Positions 39,606 through 58,951 are shown, counted from the first letter of the stretch. The stretch: 64,000 nucleotides of DNA from Lamellibrachia satsuma (GCA_033239005.1 BSQZ01000002.1:4277001-4341000); one strand, 5' to 3'. Notes: generated by a model not told the origin, from the sequence alone. Made by a program: numbers and translations.

Positions 39606-40010
39606 CGTATGAGCAGGACAATGCTTGATACAAACAATTAGTAATTTTGGTCGTTATCACAAGTGAAGCAATCGGATTTTTTAATGATTCGAAATTCGGC
39701 GGCCGAATGAATTGTCTTGTTTCGATGTAATTTATCTCCTTTAATATAAGATATTTAAGATAACAGTAAGAGTCTATTGTGTGAATGATGTTCTTACCTA
39801 TGTTCGGACCACTTCATATTTGTTTATCAGCACACATAACTTTACAGCGTTTCACGTGTAGGCTTAGATTTATTTGACTAAGATCGGGCACGTGTTGTCA
39901 TGGATACACGATTGTTTGTCGACAAATCCAACTCTCTTGTATGTAAGTACAACATGGATGTCGAGAAAATGTAATGTTGTTGTCGCGGGGGTGACATACT
40001 ACATAACATT

Positions 40011-40860
40011 GGTTAGGGTACGGTGGCCAAGAAGCCCCCCCAAGGGAAATCGTATACAGGAAATAATCATTTCGGTACGTATCGTATGTCTGCTATGAAT
40101 GGTTTAGTTCATTATCTTAGGTTGTAGCAATTTTAGCGGAGGTTCCCATGGCGGGGGTAAGGAGTCGCTTCCCGGAATAACCCTGCTGCAAAACACAACA
40201 CTAACATAAGATGAAATCGCGTGGTTTCGACGGAAGTACAACACGTCATTTGCACGAATATGCTGCTGTGAGATAAAACAATCGCGTGTCTATGCCAACG
40301 CATCGGCAATCGGGTTCGAAGTTGGTCAAACATCAGATCAGCCGTCAGATTTTGCGCTCCGATGCTAGCGTTTTGATTTTTTTTAATTATCACTAAGCGT
40401 TATTGTTGGTCCGCTGTATTCCTTGCTGAAACTAATTCTCTCCGACTCTCTCATTTTGAGTACAAATTATACTTCAATTGTATACAATTGTGGATGATGT
40501 TTGCATTGAAAATGTGTATAGGAACAAAATAGTGTTCGTTTTTTGGGGGGAAACTATGTTACGTATACGCATATGCACAGTTGCAATAACGTACGTCACG
40601 TACAAGTCGTGAACAACAATCGCGTTGTACAGCCATCCAGGCGGTTTATACCACTCCACATTGTACATTTTTAATTTATAATCAAGTTGTGGCAGTGATG
40701 ATAATGCTTAGTGGCATTATCGAAATGCATAAAATAGTTAACAATATAATAGTTATCCACATCAATGTTATAATAGCTTTATTAACCAATGGTCTCTATA
40801 AATAAGGCTGCCATAACACTGTGTCTATGATAAATATCAATTTATTGTTTTACAGTTGAC
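40011..40860. other. unannotated spacer
   Basis: No gene or clear repeat. A TATAAATA-like sequence at 40797 has no supporting downstream exon. Confidence 0.5.
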
Positions 40861-40861
40861 T

Positions 40862-41158
40862 GTTGTTTTATTGTTGCCTACTAAAAGGGGATAATATCCA
40901 GGGGATAATTTTATTGTTGCCTATTAACAGGGGATAATATCTAGGGGATAATTTTATTGTTGCCTATTAACAGGGGATAATATCTAGGGGATAATTTTAT
41001 TGTTGCCTATTAACAGGGGATAATATCCAGGGGATAATTTTATTGTTGCCTATTAACAGGGGATAATATCCAGGGGATAATTTTATTGTTGCCTATTAAC
41101 AGGGGATAATATCCAGGGGATAATTTTATTGTTGCCTATTAACAGGGGATAATTTCCC
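40862..41158. repeat. 43-bp minisatellite, about 7 copies
   Basis: Units of GGGGATAATTTTATTGTTGC followed by CTATTAACAGGGGATAATATCYA. Spacing is 43 bp (40909, 40952 and so on), with two GGGGATAAT words per unit. Confidence 0.95.
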
Positions 41159-42031
41159 TAGGGAGATTTTGTCAAGGGGGATTTTGGCGGTGCACATTGT
41201 CTGGGGGATTTTTTCCGGAGGGCGATGTCCTAGAATAGTTTATATTACTATGCGTTATATTGGACACATTTCTGTTCCGAAAGCTTCTTTGAAAGTCGCC
41301 TACACAGCGAAAATGATCGATTGGAGAAAACACGTCATTTGTATTGTGAGACCGTACTGCAGAGTAAACCGAAACATCTCAGACGACGTAAAGACGAGCA
41401 CGAACACAAATATAGTGACCATTTTTAATAACAACGCCAATTAGAGGCCAACTTTAGAGATTCACAATTACTCTTATCGAATAATATTAAAGGAGACCGG
41501 GAAGGAGATGGAGTTGAACTAGAACTGAACGTATTGTTGTATTTACTTGTTATACGTATATACGTTAACGTACTCTGCACGTACAATATAATTTCCTGAT
41601 GATATAACATCATTCCTTTTTACTCTACCAGTCTGCGCTACGCTGATCAATCAAAACATTTTGTTCAATATATTTGCAAATATATGTCTTTTTCATAATA
41701 ATTTCCCATCAAAATGTACTCGTAAAGAACTCGTTACGTCACAAGTTTCTCATGCCAACCGTAAATAAAATATGACCTGCGCTGGGTTACCGATAGTGCG
41801 TTCATTGTTATCATTGGATGTGTGAGGCGAAAACCATTCCTTGCTTTACAAACTAAGAAAAACAAATATTCATTATTACTAAGCACATATCGTCATTATT
41901 ACTAAGCAGATATATCAGATGAGATGGGGCTTCCGCGATCACGCTTGTTGTCGACGATTGTGCTGTCCTCTTGCGACCAGTGAACGGATTGTGCTGCCCT
42001 CTTGCGATCAGTGAATAGATTGTGCTGCTCT
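41159..42031. other. 3' flank of PLAC8-4 / unannotated
   Basis: A doubled GATTGTGCTG...CCTCTTGCGA motif occurs at 41955-42005 just after the PLAC8-4 stop. No canonical AATAAA seen on the minus strand nearby. Nothing else recognised. Confidence 0.5.
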
Positions 42032-44008
42032 CTAAATGCCAGTGAATCTCAGTTCTCGTTCCATCTGGCATATGACACACATAGTGCACATCTGCGTGCA
42101 GAACCAGTCGTTGCACACACTACCCTGAAATACGAGTAAATCTGTATTAAAATAACATAGTAAAAACCGCGTGTACGTGTTCTAATGCATACAGTGTTCA
42201 ACAATTTACATAGACCCTTACGGCATCAAATCTACTTACTTTGGGCTGTGATTTATTGGTTTGATAATTATTAATTATTAACAGAAACTGTCCGAGTTAG
42301 GGATTTTCATATTTTTCATTCGGGGATGAGGTGCCTCTGGCTACACATGTCCGCAGGTATCGAATACAGTTTCCGATGACCAGTGAGACTGACCTGAATG
42401 CCATGAGTGACCCTCAGCTTCGTCCTCAGAGCGGCCAGCGCTACGTGTGCTGCACAGCAACTCTCACCCATGCGTGACGAGACGCTGCACATGAGACTGT
42501 TCAGGCAGAAATAGCCTTGAATACCTGAAACGAAGACATACACTCATTGGCGATCTAGTTATCAATGCCGGGTTAAAGGTAAAGGTACGTCCACGTATAT
42601 AGCGCGGCGTTCTGTCCGTGGGACTGTTCAAAGCGAAGCACATCACCCCCTGTTAGACCTGTTCATTCCAACGTCATATCGACTTCTCCGGGAAGCATTC
42701 AGCCACGCTGCAATTACTGCGCGAAGACTATTCGTTCACATATCCACCTCTGTATGTAACCAGGTACTCGTTTACACAGTTGAGAGAAATGAGGCAACGT
42801 GGGTTGAACAGAATTGCCAAAACGTAGAAACGGCAGCAAAAAGATTCGAACCCGGGTTCTCTCGATTGAGAGTCAAACTGATGCGCCATCGCACCACAGG
42901 GCTACCCGAGTAGCGCACCACAGGGTTACCCGAGTAACGCACCACAAGGTTACCCGAGTAGCGCACCACAAGGTTACCCGAGTAGCGCACCAAAAGGTTA
43001 CCCGAGTAACGCACCACAGGGTTACCCGAGTAACGCACCATAAGGTTACCCGAGTAACGCACCACAGGGCCACCCCGAGTAGTGTACCACAGGGTTACCC
43101 GAGTAGCGCACCACAGGCTTACCCGAGTAACGCACCACAGGGTTACCCGAGTAGCGCACCGCAAGGTTACCCGAGTAGCGCACCACATGGTTACCCGAGC
43201 AACGCACCAAAGGGTTACCCGAATAGTGCACCACAGGGTTACCCCAGTAGCGTACCATAGGGTTATCCGAGTAGCGCACCACATGATTACCCGAGTAACG
43301 CACCACACGGTTACCCGAATAGCGCACCACAGGGTTACCCGAGTAACGTTGTATTCCTGCGGCCTGTCTATAGTTCAAGATTCGCTGTGTCGTTAGAATG
43401 AATTTATCTGACAATTAGCCGTCCATGTAATGTTTTTTGGCGATGATAAGTCTTTCTTTTTCGCTCAAACTGGCAGTAACTCGGACTCACCAGATGAACT
43501 AAATAGTGGTCAAGATAGTGGTCAAGATAGTGGTAACGCAATTCTCGGTAAATTAGAGACGCTCTTCAATGCAGGAGAGTTGAGGCATGCATTTTCAAAT
43601 TATAAATCTTCCGATTTAAATACAAACAGTACTCTGGCGGACAGCATCCACGATTACACTTTATGCGAAAATCTTAACCAGGTAATTTCGTTTTATCCAC
43701 ACAGGGCAAAGACGAAAAAGTTGTATGCAATCAAGCAACGTTTTGCCAAAATAACCGTGTCAATAATACAATTGTTATTGACACGCGCGTGTTATTATTA
43801 TTATTACTACTATTACTATTAGTATTACTATTACTGTTATTATTACTATTACTGTTATTACTATAGTGTAGTGGAATTCGTACTCACAGACGCTCATGTC
43901 GGAGAAACAGCCGAGTACGCCCGTGTTCCACTCTCGCAGCTGTTGGGGGGCGACACCGCCAGGCAGCGGCTGTTGCGTGATGATGATAGAAGCGGGTTGG
44001 GCGGCCAT
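42032..44008 (-). CDS. PLAC8-4: PLAC8/cornifelin-like cysteine-rich protein, 114 aa
   Basis: Three coding exons on the minus strand: 44008-43888 (121 nt), 42524-42394 (131 nt) and 42124-42032 (93 nt, stop TAG). Donors are GTGAGT and GTCAGT; acceptors are TTTCAG and TTTCAG. Residues 1-26 are MAAQPASIIITQQPLPGG and a short linker; the domain starts at Trp27 (EWNTGVLGCFSDMSVC). The central motif reads CIQGYFCLNSLMC, so the Cys normally at position 50 is Ser, unlike all four paralogs. Exon 2 continues SSRMGESCCAAHVALAALRT. Exon 3 is GSVCNDWFCTQMCTMC and VICQMERELRFTGI. An acceptor (CATCGCCAG) lies exactly 14 nt before the ATG, as in PLAC8-5. Intron 1 contains a SINE and a 24-bp minisatellite; intron 2 is only 269 bp. 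Opposite orientation to PLAC8-3, tail to tail. Loss of one core Cys could alter function. Confidence 0.88.
42590..42895 (-). mobile_element. tRNA-derived SINE copy in intron 1 of PLAC8-4
   Basis: B-box-like GGGTTCGAATC and CTCTCAATCGAGAG stem near 42845-42875 on the minus strand, then body and the TTGAACAGTCCCACGGAC...GCGCTATATACG tail. The A-box side merges into the neighbouring 24-bp array. Confidence 0.75.
42893..43347. repeat. 24-bp minisatellite, about 19 copies, intron 1 of PLAC8-4
   Basis: Units of GGTTACCCGAGTAGCGCACC plus ACAG, with GTAACGC and GTAGCGC variants. Period 24 = 8 codons, so uninterrupted ORFs appear on both strands; they are artefacts. Confidence 0.96.
43796..43865. repeat. 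(ATT)n/(ACT)n trinucleotide tract
   Basis: Mixed TAT/TAC/TAG trinucleotides just inside intron 1 of PLAC8-4, 20 nt from its donor. Confidence 0.93.
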
Positions 44009-44059
44009 TGTTCCGACGGACGCTGGCGATGTAAATGGGTTGTGTAAACATTAGGCGTG

Positions 44060-44190
44060 TAACAGTACCTCGAACTATCGATGCGTCGCAATAGTCGATG
44101 TGATGATACAATAATATCGATAGTACATTGAACTATCAATAGCTATCGCCGATAGTACACCGAACTATTGATAATATTGATATCTAGCAA
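44060..44190. mobile_element. TATCGATAGT-rich MITE-like element upstream of PLAC8-4
   Basis: Several copies of CGAACTATCGAT/TATCGATAGTACATTGAACT/GCCGATAGTACACCGAACTA in alternating orientations within 130 bp, typical of short inverted-repeat elements. Ends not defined. Confidence 0.4.
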
Positions 44191-44615
44191 AACAATTCAG
44201 CATGCCTACTAGTGCCACTGTAATAAAAACGTTTGTTTAACTACATTAGATACTTTGTTTTTAATCAAATGGGTTTGGGACTGTATTCCTGGCTAACCGT
44301 TGTCCGTGATACTATCGCAATACTATCGCGATGACTGGTCGTTTCCATGGTTATGGCAGAAGCCGAACGATCGCAGATTTATGATAATCCGTGTTAGGCG
44401 GCATGCTAGGATGGTTGCGAACAAGCTACGATGGTTGCGAACAATTCAACACACGTTTTTCCTATAAGCGAGCCGTTTATCATGATGCGACCACTGGATG
44501 CCCTAATAACTAATTAATGTGTGGTTGAGATGTGGATTAAAATGTTCTTACGTCCAAAGTAACAAATCAGAGTATCAAAACTTGTATCGATCACAGCATA
44601 ACTACGTACTACCAG

Positions 44616-44713
44616 TGGTGTGTCTAGGATCTCGCAGAGGCCAAAGGGGCAAACTTAGTCACCCATTAGTTTACTATGCTACCGTGTAGTGTCGCGCCAG
44701 GTTACATACATTA
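44616..44713 (-). other. conserved block upstream of PLAC8-4 (inverted copy)
   Basis: The reverse complement reads GTATGTAACCTGGCGCGACA, GTAAACTAATGGGTGACTAA and GATCCTAGACACACCACTGG. It matches 36046-36147 and 27396-27492. It sits about 610 nt before the PLAC8-4 ATG, in the same relative orientation as in PLAC8-2/-3. Confidence 0.65.
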
Positions 44714-44869
44714 TGCTAAGGTTGTGCCACGGCCCAGTGTTACATAGAGGCGACGCTCGATCGGAATTTGAATGATATAGCTAATATAGGCTCATAAAAC
44801 ATATATCCCACACATCGTGTACGTGGTGTGTGTCTCAAGCACCGACTTGGAAAGACGTTACACGTCTCG

Positions 44870-45512
<643 letters not shown>

Positions 45513-46024
45513 TAAGTGACTTCCTTCGTGACTCAGCAAATGAACAACCTGCGGAAATGCGTTAGGCTTGTGTGGAACTGCCTAGGACATTTCGTTTCTT
45601 TATTTTAATTTAATGGCGTTGCATTAATTTTGACTGTTTGACCAACCGCTGGAGTGAGTGCCGGAGGACATCGGCAAAAACATTTGCTACGAAGCTCGAT
45701 TTGCATCCCACTCACGGCACTAATTGAACGTCACGCCTAATTACTATTGATCCTAGTTCTATAAATTATTCAAAGTGTCAAGTCGTTTATGTAAATCACA
45801 ATGCTAAGTCACACAGATGAGTCACTCGAAAACAGAAAATTTTTATTTGTATATTACGCATTATATTAAAAACTGTATATAACCTTCCAACGCAAATTGT
45901 GTATCTAAATTTACTAAACTAATATGTCACACATGTAAACCTTTGTGCCAATTTCGTCGAATATGTTAAATTCCTTCATCCGATTCCAAGGAAATAGTGT
46001 CGATAATACCGTGGTGTGGTTGTA
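45513..46024. other. unannotated spacer
   Basis: No gene, repeat or element recognised. Confidence 0.5.
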
Positions 46025-46480
46025 ATTCAGGTCCGTCCTCCGGGTTTTGAAAAGGTGGGTTCGGGCGTACACAATCAGCCCGGTATTGTTTCTGAAAAAC
46101 GTTACAGTTAAAAAAAAATTCAAAAAGTGGGCTTGTTCGAACTCCCCGGACCCCCTACTCCCCCCGAAGACGGGCATGTAATTGTTATGGTAAGTATTCC
46201 ATCATAGCATCACATCCAGAAATATATTTTCACGGACCAACAACCTCATGGAAAATACACAGTCATTTTAATAATTATCTAACTGCTTCTCAGTGTGACG
46301 TGCCTGAGCCGTCATTGGGAAATAAACCTACAATACAAGAAGAAATGTACCCCGTCTCAGGGCCGATCTCGGGGTGTCGAAAAGAGGATTCGGGATTTCT
46401 GAAAATGTTTACAGTTAAACAATATTATCTCAAAAAGGGGGCAGGGGGTTCGTTCGAACACCCCGAAACCCCGCTAACGT
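46025..46480. repeat. pair of diverged direct repeats (about 115 bp each)
   Basis: 46025-46150 and 46363-46480 share GAAAAG-G-GGGTTCGG..., CTGAAAA-YGTTTACAGTTAAA, TCAAAAAGKGGGC and TTCGTTCGAACWCCCCG-ACCCC. They look like fragments of one dispersed element. A 154-codon plus ORF (46300-46764) starting in this segment has no recognisable domain. Confidence 0.65.
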
Positions 46481-46764
46481 ATACAGTAGACCAGTACCAA
46501 CTTACCTTCAGTTACTCAGATTCAGACCCAGGATGGTTGACGACACGAGGAGTCACGACAACGACTAAATACCAAGTGACACGATATGTTATGTTTCAGT
46601 TAGTTACACATATTTTATTAACCGGTTTCAGCGAGCATTTTCGTCGTCATGACAGCAATCGGGTCACAGCAACACTGGTCGTCCAGGTAGTTGTTACAAA
46701 CACTGTCCCCTGTCCATTATCATGCACAGTGACGTGTAGATCATTTGTGGATGCTACAATGTGA

Positions 46765-47620
46765 CAGTGGCATATCTATTGGCCTGATGTAAGCAGGTAC
46801 GTTGATGTATTGATTATGCGAACACTGGTGCATGCACAAAAACATGTAAAAAGGAAATCCCCTTTGAACATAGATTCTCTGTACTAATGATTGTGATACT
46901 TGCGATGATGTGGAAAACGAGTAGTGTGTAGGTATTTTTGCAAATATGTGCGAACGAAAATGGTGAACAAAAATACAATCCATAAGATAGATAAGATAAT
47001 GTTAAAATAGATGAGAGGATGACACAACTGCCAATGCTGTTCAAAATTGCCACAAAAGAGAGCGTTGAAAATAAAAGATATTAACATTTAAACTGTGTAC
47101 GGTTACGTCGGGAACCACCCCGAAATAGAAAACACTGTATAGGGGGTAATAGAAATGTTGTCATTCCTGAATCTGAACTAATTATTAGCAGACCAGATTT
47201 AAAAGCCTAATACTGGTGGGGATGTGGCACGAACGTGGGAACTATTATGTATAATTTTGAAGCTGGACTCGTATCTGCACAAACACATAGGTGTGTTGCG
47301 GACAGACATACAGGGTGCAGGATTGGGTGCAATCAGATCAAAGAATACACTAGAAAGCTAAATATGTGGCGGAATATACGGCACAGTGGTCAAAGGTAAT
47401 GAAGGGCTGATTGCAGCTGTATGGTGTTTTCTCACTACTTCAGCCGCAGAATACAGTCCAAGACAGAGACGGATAGGTTAATATAATTTAGTATCGTTGA
47501 TGGACGGATGTTCCATTCTGGTATAGCGTTCTTACAAAGAGTGTCTGCCTACAGCTTTACTAGATTATATGTGTTTGTATTCGTATGATGTCTTGTTCTC
47601 GTGTCTGCATTTGTTAACAT
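46765..47620. other. unannotated spacer
   Basis: AT-rich; no domain recognised in any short ORF. Confidence 0.5.
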
Positions 47621-47623
47621 GTC

Positions 47624-47722
47624 TCGTCTTGTCTTGTCTTGTCTTGTCTTGTCTTGTCTTGTCTTGTCTTGTCTTGTCTTGTCTGGTCTGGTCTGGTCTG
47701 GTCTGGTCTGGTCTGGTCTTGT
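47624..47722. repeat. (TCTTG)n passing into (TCTGG)n
   Basis: About twelve TCTTG pentamers, then seven TCTGG, then TCTTG again: two homogenised variants in one array. Confidence 0.96.
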
Positions 47723-48270
47723 CTTATGTTGGATACTGGCCAACACTGCTAAAGAACCAAACGGTCAGGGTTGTATGCGCATGGAGTGATTGCTGCTTAG
47801 TCGTGTTTGCATGGAACGGTGTGTGTTGGAGCCTGCTTACGTTCTGTGATGCTTGTTATCGTGTCTGGTAGTGAGTTCCAATATTTTATTTCCCTGGGAA
47901 AGTAGAAGAATTATAACAATACTTGCTGGGGCGGATCATATTTAAGGCTTTGCAATGGAGATGTCGCAATTAACGTTATGCGAACTGAAGAAGGTTTCCG
48001 ACTGACAAGGATAAATTACTGTTGATGGCTTTGTGGTATATGGTGAGACGTATGTTTGTTCTTCTGTCATTCAGTCTTTGGTGACGCCAAACGGGCACAT
48101 GGACCCGGTCTTTGAAGTGGTCATAGGTGATTTATATCAGCACGGTTTGGACATTTGTATATTTCATAATAACACACATCAATAAACCACTTCAGGAATG
48201 TCTAGCTCCGAAAACACATACACAAGTCCATTTCCCAAAACGTCTGGGTCCATGTATCAAGGCTAAATAC
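47723..48270. other. unannotated spacer
   Basis: Nothing recognised. Confidence 0.5.
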
Positions 48271-48274
48271 TGTG

Positions 48275-48530
48275 GTTAATGGATCCCTGGGTCCGGTTAC
48301 CACGGGAGTCCACGAGAGTCCACGGGAGTCCGGCCGTCAGGCGGGGAGTCTCGACTGCAGGGACGAACAGAGCCGCAGCGGTCGATGCTAAGCGACGTCG
48401 CAGACACGACCTCGCTCGGGCCGCGCAGACGACGCGCCTTTCGCGAGTGTGTCGCCGTTGCAGGCGTGGAGTGGTGCATCGGATCAGCATCGTCTCGCAC
48501 GAGCGGGCCTGTGCGCTATGGTAATTACAA
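48275..48530. other. CpG- and GC-rich island of unknown nature
   Basis: Sharp local rise in G+C and CpG in otherwise AT-rich DNA. It contains threefold CACGGGAGTC/CACGAGAGTC words and open frames on both strands (80-100 codons, Arg-rich). No protein domain recognised. It could be a CpG-island promoter, an exon or a recent insertion. Confidence 0.35.
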
Positions 48531-49434
<904 letters not shown>

Positions 49435-50893
49435 ATCAGTGACTGTAGGATCTCTTGTGTCAGTGACTGTAGGGTCCCTTGTGTCAGTCACTGTAGAATC
49501 CCTTGTGTCAGTGACTGTAGGGTCCCTTGTGTCAGTGATTGTAGGATCCCTTGTGTCAGTGATTGTAGGATCCCTTGTGTCAGTGACTGTAGGATCCCTT
49601 GTGTCAGTGATTGTAGGGTCCCTTGTGTCAGTGACTGTACGGTCCCTTGTGTCAGTGACTGTAAGATCCCTTGTGTCAGTGACTGTAGAATCCATTTTGT
49701 CAGTGACTGTAGGGTCCCTTGTGTCAGTGATTGTAGGATCCATTGTGTCAGTGACTATACGGTCCCTTGTGTCAGTGACTGTAAGATCCCTTGTGTCAGT
49801 GACTGTAGAATCCATTTTGTCAGTGACTGTAGGGTCCCTTGTGTCAGTGATTTTAGGATCCCTTGCGTCAGTGACTGTAGGATCCCTTGTGTCAGTGACT
49901 GTACGGTCCCTTGTGTCAGTGACTGTAAGATCCCTTGTGTCAGTGACTGTAGAATCCATTTTGTCAGTGACTGTAGTATCCCTTGTGTCAGTGACTGTAG
50001 GATCCCTTGTGTCAGTGACTGTAGGATCCCTTGTGTCAGTGACTGTACGATCCCTTGTGTCAGTGACTGTAAGATCCCTTGTGTCAGTGACTGTAGGATC
50101 CCTTGTGTCAGTGACTGTAGGATCCCTTGTGTCAGTGACTGTAGGATCCCTTGTGTCAGTGACTGTAGGATCCTTTGTGTCGGTGATTGTAGGTCCCTTG
50201 TGTCAGTGACTGTACGGTCCCTTGTGTCAGTGACTGTAGGATCCATTTTATCAGTGACTGTAGGATCCCTTGTGTCAGTGATTGTAGGATCCGTTGTGTC
50301 AGTGATTGTAGGGTCCCTTGTGTCAGTGACTGTACGGTCCCTTGTGTTAGTGACTGTAAGATCCCTTGCGTCAGTGACTGTAGAATCCATTTTGTCAGTG
50401 ACTGTAGGGTCCCTTGTGTCAGTGATTGTAGGATCCCTTGCGTCAGTGACTGTAGGATCCCTTGTGTCAGTGACTGTAGGATCCCTTGTGTCAGTGACTG
50501 TAGGATCCCTTGTGTCAGTGACTATACGGTCCCTTGTGTCAGTGACTGTAAGATCCCTTGTGTCAGTGACTGTAGAATCCATTTTGTCAGTGACTGTAGG
50601 GTCCCTTGTGTCAGTGATTGTAGGATCCCTTGCGTCAGTGACTGTAGGATCTCTTGTGTCAGTGACTGTACGATCCCTTGTGTCAGTGACTGTAAGATCC
50701 CTTGTGTCAGTGACTGTAGAATCCATTTTGTCAGTGACTGTAGGATCCCTTGTGTCAGTGACTGTAGGATCCCTTGTGTCAGTGATTGTAGGATCCCTTC
50801 TGTCAGTGACTGTAGGATCCCTTGCGTCAGTGACTGTAGGATCCCTTGTGTCAGTGACTGTAGGATCCCTTGTGTCAGTGACTGTAGGATTCA
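49435..50893. repeat. 24-bp minisatellite, about 61 copies
   Basis: Units of CAGTGACTGTAGGATCCCTT plus GTGT. Variants (GGGTCC, ACGGTCC, AAGATCC, GAATCCATTTT) recur in a set order, e.g. ACGG-AAGA-GAATCCATTTT-GGG/GGA several times, indicating higher-order blocks of about 8-10 units. Period 24 = 8 codons, giving ORFs of 240-400 codons on both strands (SVTVGSLV and TRDPTVTD repeats). These are repeat artefacts: no initiation, splice or domain context. Confidence 0.96.
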
Positions 50894-52737
50894 TTGCGTA
50901 TGGAGATATTACGTAGTTGTTTTGGAAGCCATTTGGTTGGGAACATCTTGTATGTTGACTGTGTGGAGACAAAACGATAGGATTTCACAACTTTCTTTCT
51001 AGCAGGTTGATTTTCAGACGATTCAAAATACAAATCTACGAACAGCATTTAAAACAACATTGTCAACATTGTCGACGTTGTCGACAATAGAAAACAAACA
51101 GTGATCTAACCCCAGCGAATGTTTGGTATTTAGATTGTCATCGCGTAAGTTCACCGTCGTTTAGATCATTCGCGATAAACGAATCCCACGTCATAGCGAT
51201 ACTGTAGCACACTATCACTTGGACATGACTAATTGATAAAGCGTAGCATTAATACTAATGAAAAACCTTATTCAAAGCGCACACGCGGAGTAGACCGAGC
51301 TGTCAGTTTGAAGCTGGGACATTGATGTTGCCTGAACGTAGAAGTACAAGCTTTATTTGTCATTGTAAAACGTCGGGCTACATAATTAGGCATTTCGCAG
51401 TTAACTGTTTATATTGAACTAGACGAAATGGTTCAATGGCAATATACAATGTATGTAATAATATCGGACCATCGTATGTATACCCTATTGTGTCCGTTAT
51501 AATCACACATTACCGACGCCAGGTTACGACGCCAATAAAGGCAGTTTAGTATATTACTCTGAAAGCGGAGACAAGTCACGGACATTCTGTTTTAAATTTA
51601 AATATGGTTTGAACAACGGCTTACTGGGTTCCTTGTTTGAGAATTATAAAATATAAATGTCCGAACTGCCTCTGGATTAGTCAGCGTTGACTGTTGGTAA
51701 GAGGCAGTATATATGCTTGTTCACTCAAGCGATTTGTGGACGACATGGTGTCGAGCGATATCGCGCTGCAAGACTGGTTGGTCGCGATGTTGAAGCATTT
51801 GCCAATCAGCGACCGAAAGGTGCACTCTGCCTGACCTTTCATCAAAACTCACATCGGGTTGCGCGTGTCAAGATCCTGGTCGCAGTGTTGCTTGTCTAAA
51901 TGCACACACAATTTTGCTGCGCGTTATCGTGCGACAGCCCAACAACACGGGGAATCAATTGCGTGTTTAGACCACACTTAAAAGGAATTCCATTGGTTAA
52001 ATGTTGCGGGGTTGTGCTACGTATAATTAAAATGCTTAAATTTAATATGTTGGTGGAAAGCCTACGTAAATTATACAAATATTTAGCACTTACCAATTGT
52101 GATCCAACCTACGCTATGCAGTGACTCAACTTACTCCACACAGGCAAGAGTGAATTACGAATACAGCGTAATAAATCGAACTCCAATTTCTCTTTTGTGT
52201 TATGCCTCTGTTGTCACATTGTACAATTTCATTAACATAACTTTTCAATAACACCACGAACAAATGTGAAACGTTAAATAAGATTCGCTAATGGAAAGAC
52301 ATTAGCTACTAACAGCTCACTATCATAGTATCACAGATGTGTAACACAAATCTACGTGTAAAACGTTCTGTGTGCTGGTAAACGAATATGAAGTGATCCG
52401 AAAATAGATCAGCACATTACTCATTCGTTAGCATCGACCTATGCGTAGGATGGTGATATATTAATATGATAAAATCTATAGTATAGACATCATATTAAAA
52501 CGTGCAAATTGCATGAAAATTATGCATCAATCAGCCACAAAATATCGGAGGTAATAAAACAAATCATGTTTTTAACTTGTCATAATGACTAAAATGACTA
52601 ACTTTGTTAGAGCAATTTTCCCCTCATTTAAAGTAATTTCACTGCTGAACTAACAAAATACCATGAAGTATTACTTCGACGTATTGCTTATTGAAGTTAG
52701 TGTGGCTGAATGTTCTTCATATATAACAAAATTCCCT
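50894..52737. other. unannotated intergenic region
   Basis: No domain recognised in the short ORFs. A TATAAAATATAAAT at 51646 followed by a GTTGGTAAGAGG donor-like site at 51690 resembles a promoter plus first exon on the plus strand, but no plus-strand gene follows. Left unassigned. Confidence 0.4.
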
Positions 52738-52743
52738 TTTATT
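52738..52743 (-). terminator. poly(A) signal of PLAC8-5
   Basis: TTTATT on the plus strand (AATAAA on the gene strand), 184 nt after the stop, a distance similar to PLAC8-2 and PLAC8-3. Confidence 0.45.
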
Positions 52744-52926
52744 TGATGCAAAAATATTACAATCTCAGCTTCTCTAAATCACATGTGGCACAGGTAAATC
52801 ACAGGTATGCTGAAACGTTGAAGTAAATAAAGTTCACAGTTCGGAGTTTTATGGCGAAATGAGGTAGATACGCCGAAATCGACGGCCCGCCTTGGCTAAG
52901 ACGTCGGCCGTCGACTTTATCGCCTC

Positions 52927-58920
<5,994 letters not shown>

Positions 58921-58951
58921 TGTTTCCCTTGAGGCTAATAACATAAACAGG

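Larger units (their letters stand above)
30885..40010 (+). repeat. segmental duplication, unit 2 (contains PLAC8-3)
   Basis: Direct, diverged copy of 22585-30760 with collinear landmarks (promoter, first exon, coding exons, 3' flank). Unit 2-specific material includes a LINE tail and 23-bp repeat (about 31400-32100), a fourfold 110-bp repeat (34650-35090), a longer LINE relic (35170-35410) and a block with a SINE (about 38640-39635). Confidence 0.85.

Noticed and set aside
43430..43822. 130-codon plus-strand ORF in intron 1 of PLAC8-4
   Set aside because: It ends in a trinucleotide microsatellite, lies antisense within an intron and has no domain I recognise. It includes a GQDSGQDSG mini-repeat. 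A transposon relic is possible but unsupported.
46300..46764. 154-codon plus-strand ORF
   Set aside because: Starts inside a dispersed repeat fragment; composition and sequence match no family I know.
51640..51695. plus-strand TATA box plus donor as a sixth gene promoter
   Set aside because: No plus-strand coding exon of any recognised family follows before PLAC8-5, which is on the other strand.
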